Positions 1-13,039 are shown, counted from the first letter of the stretch. The stretch is 64,000 bases of DNA from Rhinopithecus roxellana (GCF_007565055.1 NC_044562.1:52090250-52154249), one strand, 5' to 3'. Notes: generated from the letters alone by a model not told the origin. Program-made: numbers and translations.

Positions 1-690
1 ACTACAATACAAATGTGATGCTAACCACTCAGAGTTAGCATCAAATTGCACAAATTAAGGGCTCAGTCTTCCACAAGATTGGCTCCACTTCACATGCCAG
101 CTGTAAATGGGGTTGTGGGACACCGGCACTTCTGACCAGCCAGGTACAAGTTCAGCGGTTCCCACAACCCTCTCTAGGTTCAATAACTTGCTAGAATGAC
201 TCACAAAACTTTGAAAGTGCTATCCTTACAATTACAATTTTATTATAAAGAATACAATCCAGGAAAAGCCAAATGAAAAGGCCCATAAGAAAAGATCTGG
301 GAGGGTCTTGGATGCAGAGCTTCCTTGCTATCTCCAATGGAGTTAGCCAGTGCCACCATCCTGCCTTGTCCATGTTTTCACCAACCAGGAGGTGCTACTG
401 AGCTTTCCTGTCCAGAGTATTTTTCAGAGTTTTATTACATATGCATGGTTGATTAAACCACTGGACATGTGATTGAACTCAATCTCCAGCCTCGCTTCCT
501 TCCCAGATATCCCCTGACTAGCTTAAAGTTCCAACTTTCTAGTCATGTGGTTGGTTTCTGGTGAACAGGCCCTATCCTGAAACTATCTAGGGGATAGGCC
601 AAGAGTTGCCTCATATGCATAGACTCTCCCATCACTCAGGAAATTCCACAGGTTTTTGAAGCTCCGTGCCAGGAACTGGGAATGAATATC
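1..690 (-). repeat. Old LTR remnant, antisense
   Basis: Read on the minus strand this is a promoter/poly(A)-type LTR body with an AATAAA-like signal (about 234-245) followed by a stretch typical of U5 in old mammalian LTRs. I recognise it as an LTR from the general pattern but cannot name the family. The left end is cut by the window border. A 60-codon minus-strand ORF at 191-373 is a by-product. Confidence 0.5.
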
Positions 691-1239
691 AGATACATTT
701 TTTAAAAATTTTATCACAGTCCCATTTAGAGAAGTTCTTTCATTTCTGTATTTTCAGATTATTTCATTTCTCAGTATTGTTCTTTGTTTTGAATGTTTGT
801 TCATTGATTTTATAGCTGTCCTGAAGATATAAACACCAAATAGATTACTATGTTTGGATGACTCAGGTTTCTGTCTCCCATTGTTGATGGATATAATGTG
901 TGGTTTCATTTTTACATTGCAATTCATATTCCTAGAGAAAGTTACTGAGTAGCATCTTCTAAATTCAAATATTTTGATCCTAAAAATAGTATTGGAAAAA
1001 TGTTTTAATAATTTACTTTGTGCTAAAAAAATACACTAAGTGTAAAAACCTACCAAATTCTAAAGGTCAACTGCTTATTATGGTACATTAAAAATTATAA
1101 TAATATACTCAACCAATCAACCAGAAAATAATTGTATAGAGACCTTAGAGATCTTTCTGAATAGCCCTGTGATATTAGAGATGCAAAAACAGAAACATAA
1201 AGAGATACAAAGGTTTTTTAGGTTACGAAAAAATTTTTA
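691..1239. other. Intronic sequence, nothing recognised
   Basis: AT-rich intronic DNA. The last part may already belong to the old L1 that is recognisable from about 1240. Confidence 0.5.
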
Positions 1240-2420
1240 AATATCTTAAGTTGAATGATTTTGAAAACATAATATTTGAAAATTGTTGGATGCAACTGAA
1301 GCAGTGCTTAGGGGAAATTTTATAGCTTTACACATTTATATTAGAAAAAAACAAACATGTAATAAAGTAACTTATATCTGTTTCACCTTAAGAAGCTAGA
1401 AGTTATGAAAACTGAATCAAAATAAGTTGATGGAAGGATATAATATTTATAAAAGTCAAAAACAGTGAAACAGAACAAACAATAACAAAAGTTAACAAAG
1501 ATAACAGTTGGTTCTCTGAAAAAGTAATGAAATTACTTGCAGGATCAAAAAGAGAAAAACTATAAATGAAAAAGAGAATATCATTATAGGGCCTATATTC
1601 ATCAAAAGGATGAGGAATATTATGCACAATTTATGCCAATAAAATTGAAAACTTAGATGAAATTGTCAAAATTTTTAACAGATATAAATTACGAAAACAG
1701 ACACAAGAAAAAATCATGTAGTCTGAATATTCATATATCTGTTTTCAAAAGTTGAATTTGTACTTTCACTCTTCTTATGAAGAAAACTCCAGGCTTAGAT
1801 GACTTTAATTCTATTTCTGATTTCAATTCTCAATATTCAATTCAATTGAGAGATGGAGAATTCTCTCAAACATTTCAGGAAGAAATAATGTCAGTTTTAC
1901 ACAAATTCTTTTATGACATAGAGGAAGAGGAAAATTTGACAGCATAATTCTCGACAATACCTGACAAAGACTTTTCAAATAAAGAAAATTACACATCCAC
2001 ATCTGTTGTAAAACTAAAGGGGAAATTTTTTTTAATTTTTAAAGTTTTTAGCAAATCAAATCCAGCAATTTAGGAAGAAAGTGCATATCATATCATAATG
2101 AGTCAGTTTAATATTTAAAAATTAAGGTAATTCACCATATTAAAGGAAATAAAGGAAAAAATATATTATCAACCCTATAGATGTGCAAAATGCATTTGAC
2201 AATATTCAACAGCCATTAATTATAAAAACTGTTAGTAAACTTGAAGCAGAAGACTTTTCTCAACCTCATCAAAGTTTTATAGCTAATGTGATATTTCATG
2301 ATGAAATATTGAACATTTTTATTCTAAGGTCATTATAGGTAGTCTTACCTCTTCCATTCAACATTGCATTTGAAGTTCTAGCCAATGCAGGAAGGTAATG
2401 AAAAACAAAGTATAGTTTGA
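1240..2420 (+). repeat. Old L1M fragment, sense (5' part of split element)
   Basis: Decayed LINE-1 ORF2: the stretch around 1285-1350 is the familiar aaattgttggatgcaactgaagcagtgcttag region. Around 2340-2400 lies the segment just before the FADD reverse-transcriptase motif. It is full of stops and indels. The continuation resumes after the younger L1 at about 6600. Confidence 0.75.
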
Positions 2421-2725
2421 ATAAAAATAAGTAAAACTTTAAAAAAAATTCTAATACATTCTAATAAAATAAAAATATTTTATCTATTAGTACATTTTAA
2501 AATACATAACTGTAATTATTTATGAACTACAACTTACGGAATTAATCAGTAAGAGAAAAAGAGGAAATTCAATAAATTGATCTTTTTTTATTCTTCTATC
2601 ACTTCTGATATTAGCTAGCATTTCATCTTCAATCATTACATAAAATATATACTGCTTTTGCTGAACTATACTTCAGTATAAGGGATATTTTTAATTATGA
2701 TTTTATTCTACAGCTTACTATAAAT
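2421..2725. other. AT-rich sequence between two L1 segments, unassigned
   Basis: It lies between the last recognisable L1M base and the poly(T) of the antisense L1PA. It may be very decayed L1M or unrelated DNA inserted earlier. No open frame or motif is visible. Confidence 0.4.
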
Positions 2726-4080
2726 AATACTTTTTTTGTCTTTTTTATTTTTTTGTTATACTTTAAGTTCTAGGGTACATGTGCACAACATGTAGGTTTG
2801 TTACATATGTATATAAGTGCCATGTTGCTGTGCTGTACCCGTTAACTCGTTATTTACGTAAGGTATATCTCCTAATGCTGTCCCTCCTCCCTCGCCCCAC
2901 CCCACGACAGGCTCCAGTGTGTGATGTTCCCCTTCCTGTGTCCAAGTGTTCTCATTGTTCAATTCTCACCTATGAGTGAGAACATGCAGTGTTTGGTTTT
3001 CTGTCCTTGCGATAGTTTGCTGAGAATGATGGTTTCCTGCTTCATCCATGTCCCACAAGGACATGAACTCATCCTTTTTTATGGCTGCATAGTATTCCAT
3101 GGTGTATATGTTCCACATTTTCTTAATCCACTCTATCATTGATGGACATTTCTAAGTCTTTGCTGTTGTGAATAGTACCGCAATAAAAATATGTGTGCAT
3201 GTGTCTTTATGGCAGCATGATTTATAATCCTTTGGGTATATGCCCAGTAATAAGATGATTGGGTCAAATGGTATTTCTAGATCCTTGAGGAATCGCCACA
3301 CTGTCTTCCACAATGGTTGAACTAGTTTACAGCCCATTAGCAGCGTAAAAGTATTCCTATTTCTCCACATCCTCTCCGGCACCTGTTGTTTCCTGACTTT
3401 TTAATGATCACCGTTCTAACTGGTGTGAGATGGTATCTCATTATGGTTCTGATTTGCATTTCTCTGATGGCCAGTGATGATGAGCATTTCATAATGTGTC
3501 TGTTGGCCGCATAAATGTCTTCTTTTGAGAAGTGTCTGTTCATATTCTTTGCCCACTTTTTGGTGAGGTTGTTTGATTTTTTCTTGTAAATTTGTTTAAG
3601 TTATTTGTAGATTCTGGATTTTAGCCCTTTGTCAGATCAGTAGATTGTAAAAATTTTCTCCCATTCTGTAGGTTGCCTGTTCACTCTGATGGTAGTTTCT
3701 TTTGCTGTGCAGAAGCTCTTTAGTTTCATTAGATCCCATTTGTCAGTTTTGGCTTTTGTTGTCATTGCTTTTGGTGTTTTAGTCATGAAGTCTTTGCCCA
3801 TGCCTATGGCCTGAATGGTATTGCCTAGGTCTTCTTCTAGGGTTTTTTATGGTTTTAGGTCTAACATTTAAGTCTTTAATCCATCTTGAATTAATTTTTG
3901 TATAAGGTGTAAGGAAGGGATCTAGTTTCAGCTTTCTGCATATGGCTAGCCAGTTTTCCCAGCACCATTTATTAAATAGGGAATCCTTTCCCCATTTCTT
4001 GTTTTTGTCAGGTTTGTCAAAGATCAGATGGTTGTAGATGTATGGTATTATTTCTGAGGGCTCTATTCTGTTCCGTTAGT

Positions 4081-4437
4081 TTATATCTCTGTTTTGGTAC
4101 CAGTACCATGCGTTTTGGTTACTGTAGCCTTGTAGTATAGTTTGAAGTTGGGTAGCATGATGCCTCCAGCTTTGTTCTTTTGGCTTAGGATTGTCTTGGC
4201 AATATGGGTTCTTTTTTGATTCTGTATGAACTTTAAAGTGCTTTTTTCCAATTCTGTGAAGAAAGTCATTGGTAGCTTGATGGGGATGGCATTGAATCTA
4301 TAAATTACTTTGGGCAGTATGGCCATTTTCATATTGATTCTTCCTATCCATGAGCATGGAATATTCTTCCATTTGTTTGTGTCCTCTTTTATTTCATTGA
4401 GCAGTGGTTTGTAGTTCTCCTTGAAGAAGTCCTTCAT
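4081..4437 (-). pseudogene. L1 ORF2 fragment after the RT
   Basis: The minus frame MKDFFKENYKPLLNEIKEDT continues ORF2 beyond the RT domain (LPKVIYRFNAIPIKLPMTFF) and then breaks. Further ORF2 pieces, including the Cys-rich C-terminal segment (RCRRGCGEIG at about 3343-3390), follow at lower coordinates. Confidence 0.85.
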
Positions 4438-5012
4438 ATCCCTTGTAAGTTGGATTCCAGGTATTTTATTCTCTTTAAAGCAATTGTGAATGGGAGTTCA
4501 CTCATGATTTGGCTCCCTGTTTGTCTGTTATTGGTGTATAGGAATGCTTGTGATTTTTGCACATTGATTTTGTATCCTGAGACTTTGCTGAAGTTGCTTA
4601 TCAGCTTAAGGAGCTTTTGGGCTGACACGATGGGGTTTTCTAAATGTACAATCATGCCATCTGCAAACAGGGACAATTTGACTTCCCCTTTCCTAATTGA
4701 ATACCCTTTATTTATTTCTCTTGCCTGATTACCCTGGCCAGAACTTCCAACACTATGTTGAATAGGAGTGGTGAGAGAAGGCATCCCTGTCTTGTGCCAG
4801 TTTTCAAGGGGAATGCTTCCAGTTTTTGCCCATTCAATATGATATTGGCTGTGGGTTTGTATGTCCTTGCACATGAGATGGGTCTCCTGAATACAGCACA
4901 CTCGTGGGTCTTGACTCTTTATCCAATTTGCCCGTCTGTGTCTTTTAGTTGGAGCATTTAGCCCATTTACATTTAAGGTTAGTATTGTTATGTATGAATT
5001 TGATCCTGTCAT
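4434..5012 (-). pseudogene. L1 ORF2 with endonuclease fused to reverse transcriptase by deletion
   Basis: It begins MTGSNSYITILTLNVNGLNA (endonuclease start), keeps the IQETHL segment of the endonuclease, then passes through a frame-shifted stretch into KLSLFADGMIVHLENPI. The deleted block contains the rest of the endonuclease, the cryptic middle and most of the RT fingers. The FADD catalytic pair is FADG here, so no RT activity is expected. The 192-codon frame is open only because the shift corrects itself. Confidence 0.9.
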
Positions 5013-5075
5013 TATGATGTTAGCTGGTTATTTTGCTCATTAGTTGATGCAGTTTCTTCCTAGCATTGATGGTCT

Positions 5076-5372
5076 TTATAATGTGGCATGTTTTTGCAGT
5101 GGCTGGTACTGGTTGTTCCTTTCCATGTTTAGTGCTTCCTTCAGGAGTTCTTTTAAGGCAGGCCTGGTGGTGACAAAATCTCTAAGCATTTGCTTGTCTG
5201 TAAAGGATTTTATTTCTCCTTCACGTATGAAGCTTAGTTTGACTGGATATGAAATTCTGGGTTGAATATTCTTTTCTTTAAGAATGTTGAATATTGACCC
5301 CCACTCTCTTCTGGCTTGTGGAGTTTCTGCGGAGAGATCCACTGTTAGTCTGATGGGCTTCCCTTTGTGCAT
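5076..5372 (-). pseudogene. L1 ORF1 C-terminal domain (decayed)
   Basis: The minus strand carries the ORF1p C-terminal domain, including LTVDLSAETPQARREWGSIF and ending NNQYQPLQKHATL with the natural stop. It is in a different frame from the N-terminal half, so the gene is broken between 5372 and 5697. Confidence 0.9.
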
Positions 5373-5696
5373 AACCCGACTTTCTCTCTGGCTGCCCTTA
5401 ACATTTTTTCCTTCATTTCGACTTTGGTGAATCTGATAATTATGTGTTTTGGAGTTGCTCTTCCTGAGGAGTATCTTTGTGGTGTTCTCTGTGTGTCCTA
5501 AATTTGAATGTTGGCCTGCCTCGCTAGGTTGCAGAAGTTCTCCTGTATAATAACCTGAAGAGTGTTTTTCAACTTGGTTCCATTCTCCCCTTCACTTTCA
5601 GGTACACCAATCAGAAGTAGATTTGGTCTTTTCACATAGTCCCATAATTCTTGGAGGCTTTGTTCATTTCTTTTTACTCTTTTTTCTCTAAACTTC

Positions 5697-6095
5697 TCAC
5701 TTCATTTCATTCATTTGATCTTCAATCACTGATACCCTTTCTTCCACTTGATCAAACTGGCTACTGAACCTTGTGCATGTGTCATGTAGTTCTCCTGCTG
5801 TGGTTTTCAGCTCTATCCAGTCATTTAAGGACTTCTCTACACTGTTTATTCTAGTTAGCCATTTGTCTAATCTTTTTTCAAGGTTTTTAGCTTCTTTGCA
5901 ATGTATTTGAACATCCTCCTTTAGCTCAGAGAAGTTTGTTATTACTGATCGTCTGAAGCCTTCTTCTTTCAACTTGTCAAAGTCATTCTCCATCCAGCTT
6001 TGTTCTGTTGCTGGCAAGGAGCTGCATTCCTTTGGAGGAGAAGAGACACTCTGATTTTTAGAATTTTCAGCTTTTCTGCTCTGGTTTCTCCCCAT
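5697..6095 (-). pseudogene. L1 ORF1 N-terminal half (decayed)
   Basis: It reads from ATG (6093-6095) MGRNQSRKAENSKNQSVSSP and onward through the coiled-coil region (EAKNLEKRLDKWLTRINSVE). This is the trimerisation half of ORF1p, the L1 RNA-binding protein. The frame breaks before the RRM domain. Confidence 0.9.
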
Positions 6096-6599
6096 CTTTT
6101 TGGTTTTATCTACCTTTGGTCTTTGAAGATGGTGACATACAGATGGAGTTATGGTGTGGATGTCCTTTCTGTTTGTTAGTTTTCCTTTTAACAGTCAGGA
6201 CTGTTAGCTGCAGGCCTGTTGAAGTTTGCTGGAGGTCCACTCCAGAGTCTGTTTGCCTGGATATCACCAGTGGAGGCTGCAGAACAGCAAATATTGCAGA
6301 ATGGCAAATGTGCTGTCTGATGCTTCCTCTGGAAGCTTCGTCCCAGAGGGGCACCTGGCTGTATGCTGTGTCAGTTGGTCCCTACTGGGAGGTGTCTCCC
6401 ATTTAGGCTACTCGGGGTTCACGGACCCCCTTGAGGAGGCAGTCTGTCCGTTCTCAGATCTCAAACTCCGTGCTGGGAGAAGCACTACTCTCTTCAAAAC
6501 TCAGTTGGAAATGCAGAAATCACCCATCTTCTGTGTCACTCACATTGGGAGCTGCAGACTGGAGCTGTTTCTATTCAGCCATTTTGGAACCTCCCCTAA

Positions 6600-8430
6600 A
6601 ACTGCTGCAGAAACATGATCACCTACATAGAAAACCTCAAGAGACCTACAAAAGGCTACTAGAATTAATAAATGAGTTTATTAGTTGTAAAATCAATTGT
6701 GTTTCTGTATACAAGCTGCAAACATTTTGAAAATAAAATTTGAAAACAGTATACTTTGTAACAGCATAAAATAATAAAATATTCCCGGATACCTTTAATT
6801 AAATGTATATGAAACCTCCACACTGCAAACTACAAAATACTGTTGAGAGAAGTTTTAAGACCTATATAAATGGAGAGATATATTATGTTAATGACTGAAA
6901 GACTCAAGGTTTCTAAGATGTCAATTCTTCCAAAATTTTAATAAATTTAGCATAATCTTTATCAAAAATGTTAACAGGCTCATTTGTAGAAGTTGAAAGG
7001 CTGATTCTAAAATCTGTATAGAAATATAAGAGTCTAAGGCAGCCAAAACAATTTTGAAAAAGTTTAAAGAAGTTGGAGGACTTACACCTCCTCCTTACGT
7101 GAGTTAGTATAAAGCTACAGTGATCACAGCACTGTTATTGGCATAAGGCATAGGGATAGGCAAATAGATTATTAAAATAGAGGAGCGATTTCAGAAACAG
7201 GCTCACATATGTAAAGTCATTTGATCTTCTACAAAGGCAACAAAACAAGTACATGGGGAAAGGAAAGTCTTTCCACAAAAGGAAATGGAACAACAATTAT
7301 TGAATATTTTGGAAGAAAAGGAAACTGGTCCCCTACCTACACCTTACACAAAAACTAATTGAAAATTAAGGGGTTTAACACAAAACTAAAATTATAAAGC
7401 TCTTAGAGGAAAACACAAGAGATCTCTCTAATCTTGGGGGTAGGTAAATATTTCTTAGAGAAGACACATAAAGCATTACCCATACAAGAAAAAAAAAATG
7501 AAGTGGAAGAAAGCAAAATTCAAAACTTCTGTTTTTCCAAAGGCACTATTAAGAAAATGCAAACCACAGAGTGAGAGAAAATATTTGTACTACAAATATC
7601 TGTCCAAGGACTTGTGTCCACTTGTGTATAGAACTCCAACAAATCAATAGTAAAAAGAAAATCAGGTCAATTTGAACAGATACTTTATAAAAGCAAATCT
7701 ACAAGTAGGTAATACATACATACAAGTATGCTCGTTGTCTTTACTTATCAAAGAATTGTAAATTAAACCATAATGAAATATCATATAGCCCCATGAGAAT
7801 GACTAAAATTAAAATAATTGACAATGTAAAGTGTTGCCAAAAATGAGGAACAACTGGAGGTATTATACATACATCACAGGTGGGAGGATAAATTATTACA
7901 AACACTCTGGAAAACTACTGGACATCATCTACTGAAGTTAATATGAAGGGATATTTAATATCCCTTAGGACCCAACACTTTTACCCCTAGAAAAATTAGT
8001 GTTTATGCCCACTAAATGTCTTATATAGGAGTAGTCATCACAATACTATTTACAAAAACTCAATGCTAGAAACAGTCCAAATATTCATCAAAAATAGAAA
8101 TGGCTAAAAAATAAAACATGGTGTAGTCATGCAATGGAATATCATGCAACAATAAAAAATAGACTAATGATACAAATGACAATAAATCTCAAAAGAGTAC
8201 ATACTATAAATCAATTTATATGAAGTTCAAAAATTGGCAAAATTCATATATGGTGATAGAAATCAGAACAATAGGTACCTATATGGGTTAGGATTCCTTG
8301 GATGAGGTTAAGGCAACTTTCTGGGGGTAATGGAAATGCTCTATATCTTAATTGAGTGTTATACAAGTGTTCCTGTTTATATGCTTCAGATTGGCACACA
8401 AATTTCCCTTTAATTTTTTTTAAAAAGAGT
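6600..8430 (+). repeat. Old L1M, sense, 3' part of split element
   Basis: Starting near gatcacctacatagaaaacc, this is ORF2 from just after the FADD motif through to the 3' end. It shows recognisable stages such as agatgtcaattcttccaaaa (6916-6935) and the late ORF2 segment at about 8110-8160. It is heavily mutated. It continues 1240-2420 across the younger antisense L1. Confidence 0.75.
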
Positions 8431-11400
8431 ATATCATAATGAAAGTAGCTCATCTCTGACTTAAAGAAGACCCGAAAATAATTACTGTGGAAAAAAACAA
8501 AACTAAAATCCCAGAGACTCTTGAAGATTACCATTAGATCTCCAAATAATATCATGATTTGTATTATCCTTTTGTTTTACTGATTTCAAAACAAAGAATA
8601 CCCGACAGGATGATGAGATTAATGAATTCAATGAAATTGAGTTCAGATCTTTTGAAAGTTCACCAATTTCTGGATTTTTAAAAGCAAATGACTTTCAAAT
8701 CCCCTTCAGAAACATATGCAGCAAAACAGAAAAATGTGGAGTTAAAGGTCAAAATAAGTAAGTTTGTACTGCCAACAAATTTTTCAAGCTAAACAAGTTT
8801 TTCTTTATGAAACTTATGCTGAAATATGATATTGATTCCAACAGGTAAAATGTTTTCTTGCATTGAACTAAATATATCCCGTAGTACTCTTACTTATTCT
8901 TAGTCATACTGCATAATGTACAACTTTGGAGGTAAATAAGCAATGAACCTGAAATTCCTTGGTGTATGTATTGCTCTGATTTGACGTAAGATATTGAACT
9001 GTGTCTATATATCTATGCAGATGTCCTAGAAATTAGCAGGACTGCAGTGGTTCTTGTATGTTTTATTTTTGTTCATCCTCACATAGCCATCTGTAAAACT
9101 ATCACTTTGTCAGACCCACAATACTGATGCCATTCTGCTATGCATTTAGCCAAGGTGATTGGGTTTTTCATCTCATACAATGAAAACAGCACTTTTAGAA
9201 AGCAATTTGCAAATATGTGTCTTCATTCCTTTGGAAGGTACTAAGAATCTAAATACTGTGTCTTAAATTCCACTGGCTGTGCTAGAGATTTTGAGGTAAA
9301 TCAAAGGAGGTCTGTCCAGAACTCATCATGGCCCTCAGCTACAGTTTAAATGTAAACCATCTTGTGTTTCTTGTTAAAGACTGTATTTTATGTACATTGG
9401 TCAAACATAAGAAGCCTAATAATGTGAATTAGAGAGATAATTGGACTTGACTTCAGAAAACTCAAGGGTAAGCCCTAGCTTTTCTTTCTTCCAGGAGTGG
9501 GAGAGATGAGTTTTCCCCTTCCTGTCTCCATATACCTTCTTACCTTTTCACATCCTGCCTACTTCCCAGGATGACTGTGAAGAAAAAAGTGATAGAACAA
9601 ATGTAAGAGGGCTTCAAATGTGAGGAATTGGTGGTATTTGTTATCCTGCTAGTCTATTTTAAGCTTTATAGTTTTCCAAGGCAAAGTATCAGTATACTAC
9701 ACCATTGCTTATGAAGTATTTTGTTGTTTGATAGTTAATGCTGATTTTCTAAAGATCTGGGTGCAATTTAAAAGCACATTTCCAACACAATCATCAGTTT
9801 AAAAAGTAGCCAATTAAGAGAAGTATTTTCCTTTTTGCTCTGCAGAATGTAATGCTAGACTTGCAATTCCTCCTATTGGTTTTGAACAAAATTAGAGCCT
9901 GGATAGAAATTCAAAAAATCAGAAAAGTAGCAAAGGAAAGAGCTGATTTTTAGAATTTTCCAAGAGCAACCTTTCAAGAAAGGTTCATGTGTGCCTGTGT
10001 GTGTGTGTGTGTGTGTGAATATTTCAGAAAAATGCAGATAAATTTTGTGATGTGTTAACTTCTAAATAATTTTCTTATTAGTTTGTCTACCAAGCTCATT
10101 TTATTTAACAAATGGATTCAAAGAGACACTAAGAAATTTTTAAATGCTGTATATTTCTGGAAGACAAGCTATTTGTATTATTCTTAAAAATCCTATCAGC
10201 ATTATCTCATTCTTTAGTGGTACTACTTTAGTTTCACCCTCTAAAGCCATGGGAAACTAGCCAGAGATCAGAATTGTATCCAGAATTTGCATTCTTGAGA
10301 AACACTGATTTCTGACTCTTGAATAAGCCACTAATGGTAAAAGGCAGTAGAGCAGGTTCTCATTTCCAAGGCATTTTTGCAACAAGCCTGTGATATTTAT
10401 CAATATGATTAATGTCTCCTCGAGTTTTCACGCAGATCAACATGGTTGCCTCTACTGACAGTAATGGGTAGATTTGGAGGATGCTGCATTTATTTTAACT
10501 ATGACTGATATAAGAGAGAGATCAGAGGTGAACATACTAGCCAAAAAAAAAAAGAATCATTAGTAAAAGAAGACAGGTTTTTGCTTTGTATTCTCCTCTT
10601 GAACACACATGTCAGGTTGGCGAGATAAGAAGTCAATGCAGTTAATTTTTTTACAAAAATAGTCGCTTCCATCAAAATGTGTTTGTATTTTAAACTAAAT
10701 AACAATAACTACCTGTATTTTTCCCTTCCACTAGTTGTTTTGTGACACATGAAAAAAATATATATTTGAACAAAATCTGCATTTATTAATCATTATTACT
10801 TTGTTAGCCAAGAAGAAAAATATAATTGGAAATGCAAGTTATTTGGAAGGAAAGGTCAAAATGTTTATTTTACCTTGAATTGTATACAGTCAGGCCTCTC
10901 TATTTTTAAATGTTGCTAGAAGTAGTATAGAGTGTGTTATTTCAAAATAAATTTCATTTTCCATAGTGATACAAATGTATTTAGTTAGTCCATTCTCAGC
11001 CAAGAATCTGGTTTTTTAAAAAAATCATAAACATAACCCCTAAAATTGCAGAAATGAAAAGAACTGTAGCTATGAGCCAAGATAACTTTAAATGTAAAAA
11101 AGGTTTTAGTTTCAAAAGCCATAAAAGTACTGTAAACACCGATTACACCAGGGGTTCTAATATTCCATAAAATATTTATAACGCTCACAGAAATACAGTT
11201 ATATCAGATCAATATTTTACTGAAATTGAATGTATTAGTTGCTGTAATTATTAAACACTTAAATGTTTTTCGTGGTGTTCTTCGAATTTAGAAAGGCCCA
11301 TTTATAGAAGAAGTAAAGAAGGGTAGAGGGCCTAAATTCCTTAAGTTTTCCAAATAAGGCTAAATTAATGCATCCTTCTCTCCTCTCCCAAACAAATTCT

Positions 11401-11615
11401 TCTATAGAGCAAGAGGTCTCTCAGATTTCACCCTCAGCTGTAGAGTCTCCGAAGGCTGTCCTTAGGAAGAGTGTCTCCTAAGCCCCTGTCCCTGTGGTCA
11501 GGGGCTTCCTGCATATTTGTTATTGACGTTGCTTGTTTCTCTTATACTGAAGTTTCAATGAAGAGTTTTCTCAAGATTTCTGTACTTTGCCTTGTCTTAT
11601 CTTCTTCATTAAAAC
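8431..11615. other. Intronic sequence with a (GT)n tract
   Basis: No exon or clear repeat is recognised over about 3.2 kb. A short (GT) run sits at about 9991-10017. The region is AT-rich with short chance ORFs. Confidence 0.5.
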
Positions 11616-11626
11616 AAAACAAAACT

Positions 11627-11911
11627 GGCCAGGCACAGTGACTCATGCCTGTAATCCCAGCACTTTGGGAGGCTGAGGCGGATGGATCACAAGGTCAGGA
11701 GTTCAAGACCAACCTGGCCAATATGGTGAAACCCTGTCTCTACTAAAAATACAAAAATTAGCCAGGCGCAGTGGCAGGTGCCTGTAGTCCCATCTACTCG
11801 GGAGGCTGAGGCAGGAGAATCGCTTGAATCCAGGAGGCAGAGGTTGCAGGGAGCCGAGATCATGCCACTGTACTTCAGCCTGGGTGACAGAGTGAGACTT
11901 CTCTCAAGAAA
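11627..11911 (+). mobile_element. Alu SINE, sense
   Basis: Complete dimeric Alu (ggccaggcacagtgactcat... to tgggtgacagagtgagac). It is flanked by aaaacaaaact direct repeats (11616-11626 and 11912-11922), the target-site duplication. Confidence 0.95.
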
Positions 11912-12733
11912 AAAACAAAACTATAGAAATTTTTTTGGTTTCAGAGAAATGCAAACAACAACAACAAAAAGGTGCTGTTATGTCATTGGATTTCATACCT
12001 TATTAATGGCTGTCAGAGCACTTTACAACGGTAGGAAAGCATTTAAAAACAATTGCTAGTTCTCCCTTATAGACTTTCAGAGAAGAAACTTGAAGGATCT
12101 CCAGGGAATTGTAAAGACAGGTACAAGTTGTGGGGCCTGAGAACCTCAGGCTGCCTTGAGTTTCCATTTCAATGGGGCCACTTTTTCTACTTCCTCCTCC
12201 TTTTTAAAAGTGTATTTTGGCCCCCTGAAGGCAGCATCCTCAAATGACACCAAAACCTCCAAGAAAAATATAAACTCTTCTTTCACAATGCTTATTGCGA
12301 TGACCTCTGCTTTTACCTTGATGGAAAATAAATATTCCCTGTCCTGGGACAGAATGAGGAAATTATAAAGGTGGCCAAATCTATATTCATAGATTCTAAC
12401 ATTCTCTTTATACAGAGTTCTAGTTCCTTCATAGTTTACCTACAGGGCCCCTTACTAATCCTGCACTCATGGCCTTTATTCACCCTAAAGGGTAAATAAC
12501 ACTTTGAAATATTTATAAATAAATTAAATAATTAATGTACTTTAGCATTCAGTGTGCTTTGACAGTGAAAATTTAATATTCTAAATTAATTGTGGGGTAC
12601 AGGAAGCAAATAGAATATAAAACCCCTTGCTCCATCTGTAGGAATGTCATCCCTGCATGTAACTGTCAAATGCCTAAGTCCTATAGGAAAAATGTTGCCA
12701 TTCAACATTCTATAAAATTTAACTCAAGAAAGT

Positions 12734-13039
12734 GGCCGGGCACAGTGGCTCACACTAGTAATCCCAGCACTCTGGGAGGCCAAGGCAGGTGGATTACCTG
12801 AGGTCAGGAGTTCGAGACTACCCTGGCCAACATGGTGAAACCCCATCTCTGCTAAAAATACAAAAAATTAGCTCAGCATGGTGGCAGGCGCCTGTAATCC
12901 CAGCTATTCGGGTGGCTAAGGTAGGAGAATTGCTTGTACCTGGGAGGCAGAGGTTACAGTGAACCGAGGTTGCACCATTGCACTCCAACCTGGGCAACAA
13001 GAGTGAAACTCTGTCTCAAAAAAATAAAAAAATAAAAAA
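12734..13039 (+). mobile_element. Alu SINE, sense
   Basis: Complete Alu with an interrupted A-rich tail. Flanking aagaaagt copies at 12726-12733 and 13040-13047 are a plausible target-site duplication. The minus-strand ORF inside is an Alu by-product. Confidence 0.95.

Larger units (their letters stand above)
2730..6596 (-). mobile_element. L1PA element, antisense, with internal deletions
   Basis: The poly(T) at about 2731-2754 and the L1 3'UTR (ctttaagttctagggtacat at 2762-2781) mark the 3' end. ORF2 C-terminus covers about 2960-4440, ORF1 about 5076-6095, and 5'UTR 6096-6596. The 5' end (GGGGAGG... on the minus strand) is the true L1 start, so the copy is not 5'-truncated. It is only 3.9 kb because of two gaps. 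About 690 nt of the 5'UTR are missing at 6499/6500, and about 1.75 kb of ORF2 are missing near 4850-4900 (endonuclease joined to reverse transcriptase). Moderate divergence from the modern consensus suggests an L1PA of intermediate age. It sits inside the older L1M. Confidence 0.93.

Noticed and set aside
6116..6730. Plus-strand ORFs of 82-130 codons across the L1 5' end
   Set aside because: Antisense of the L1 5'UTR; no independent gene is supported, and the antisense promoter region is deleted in this copy.
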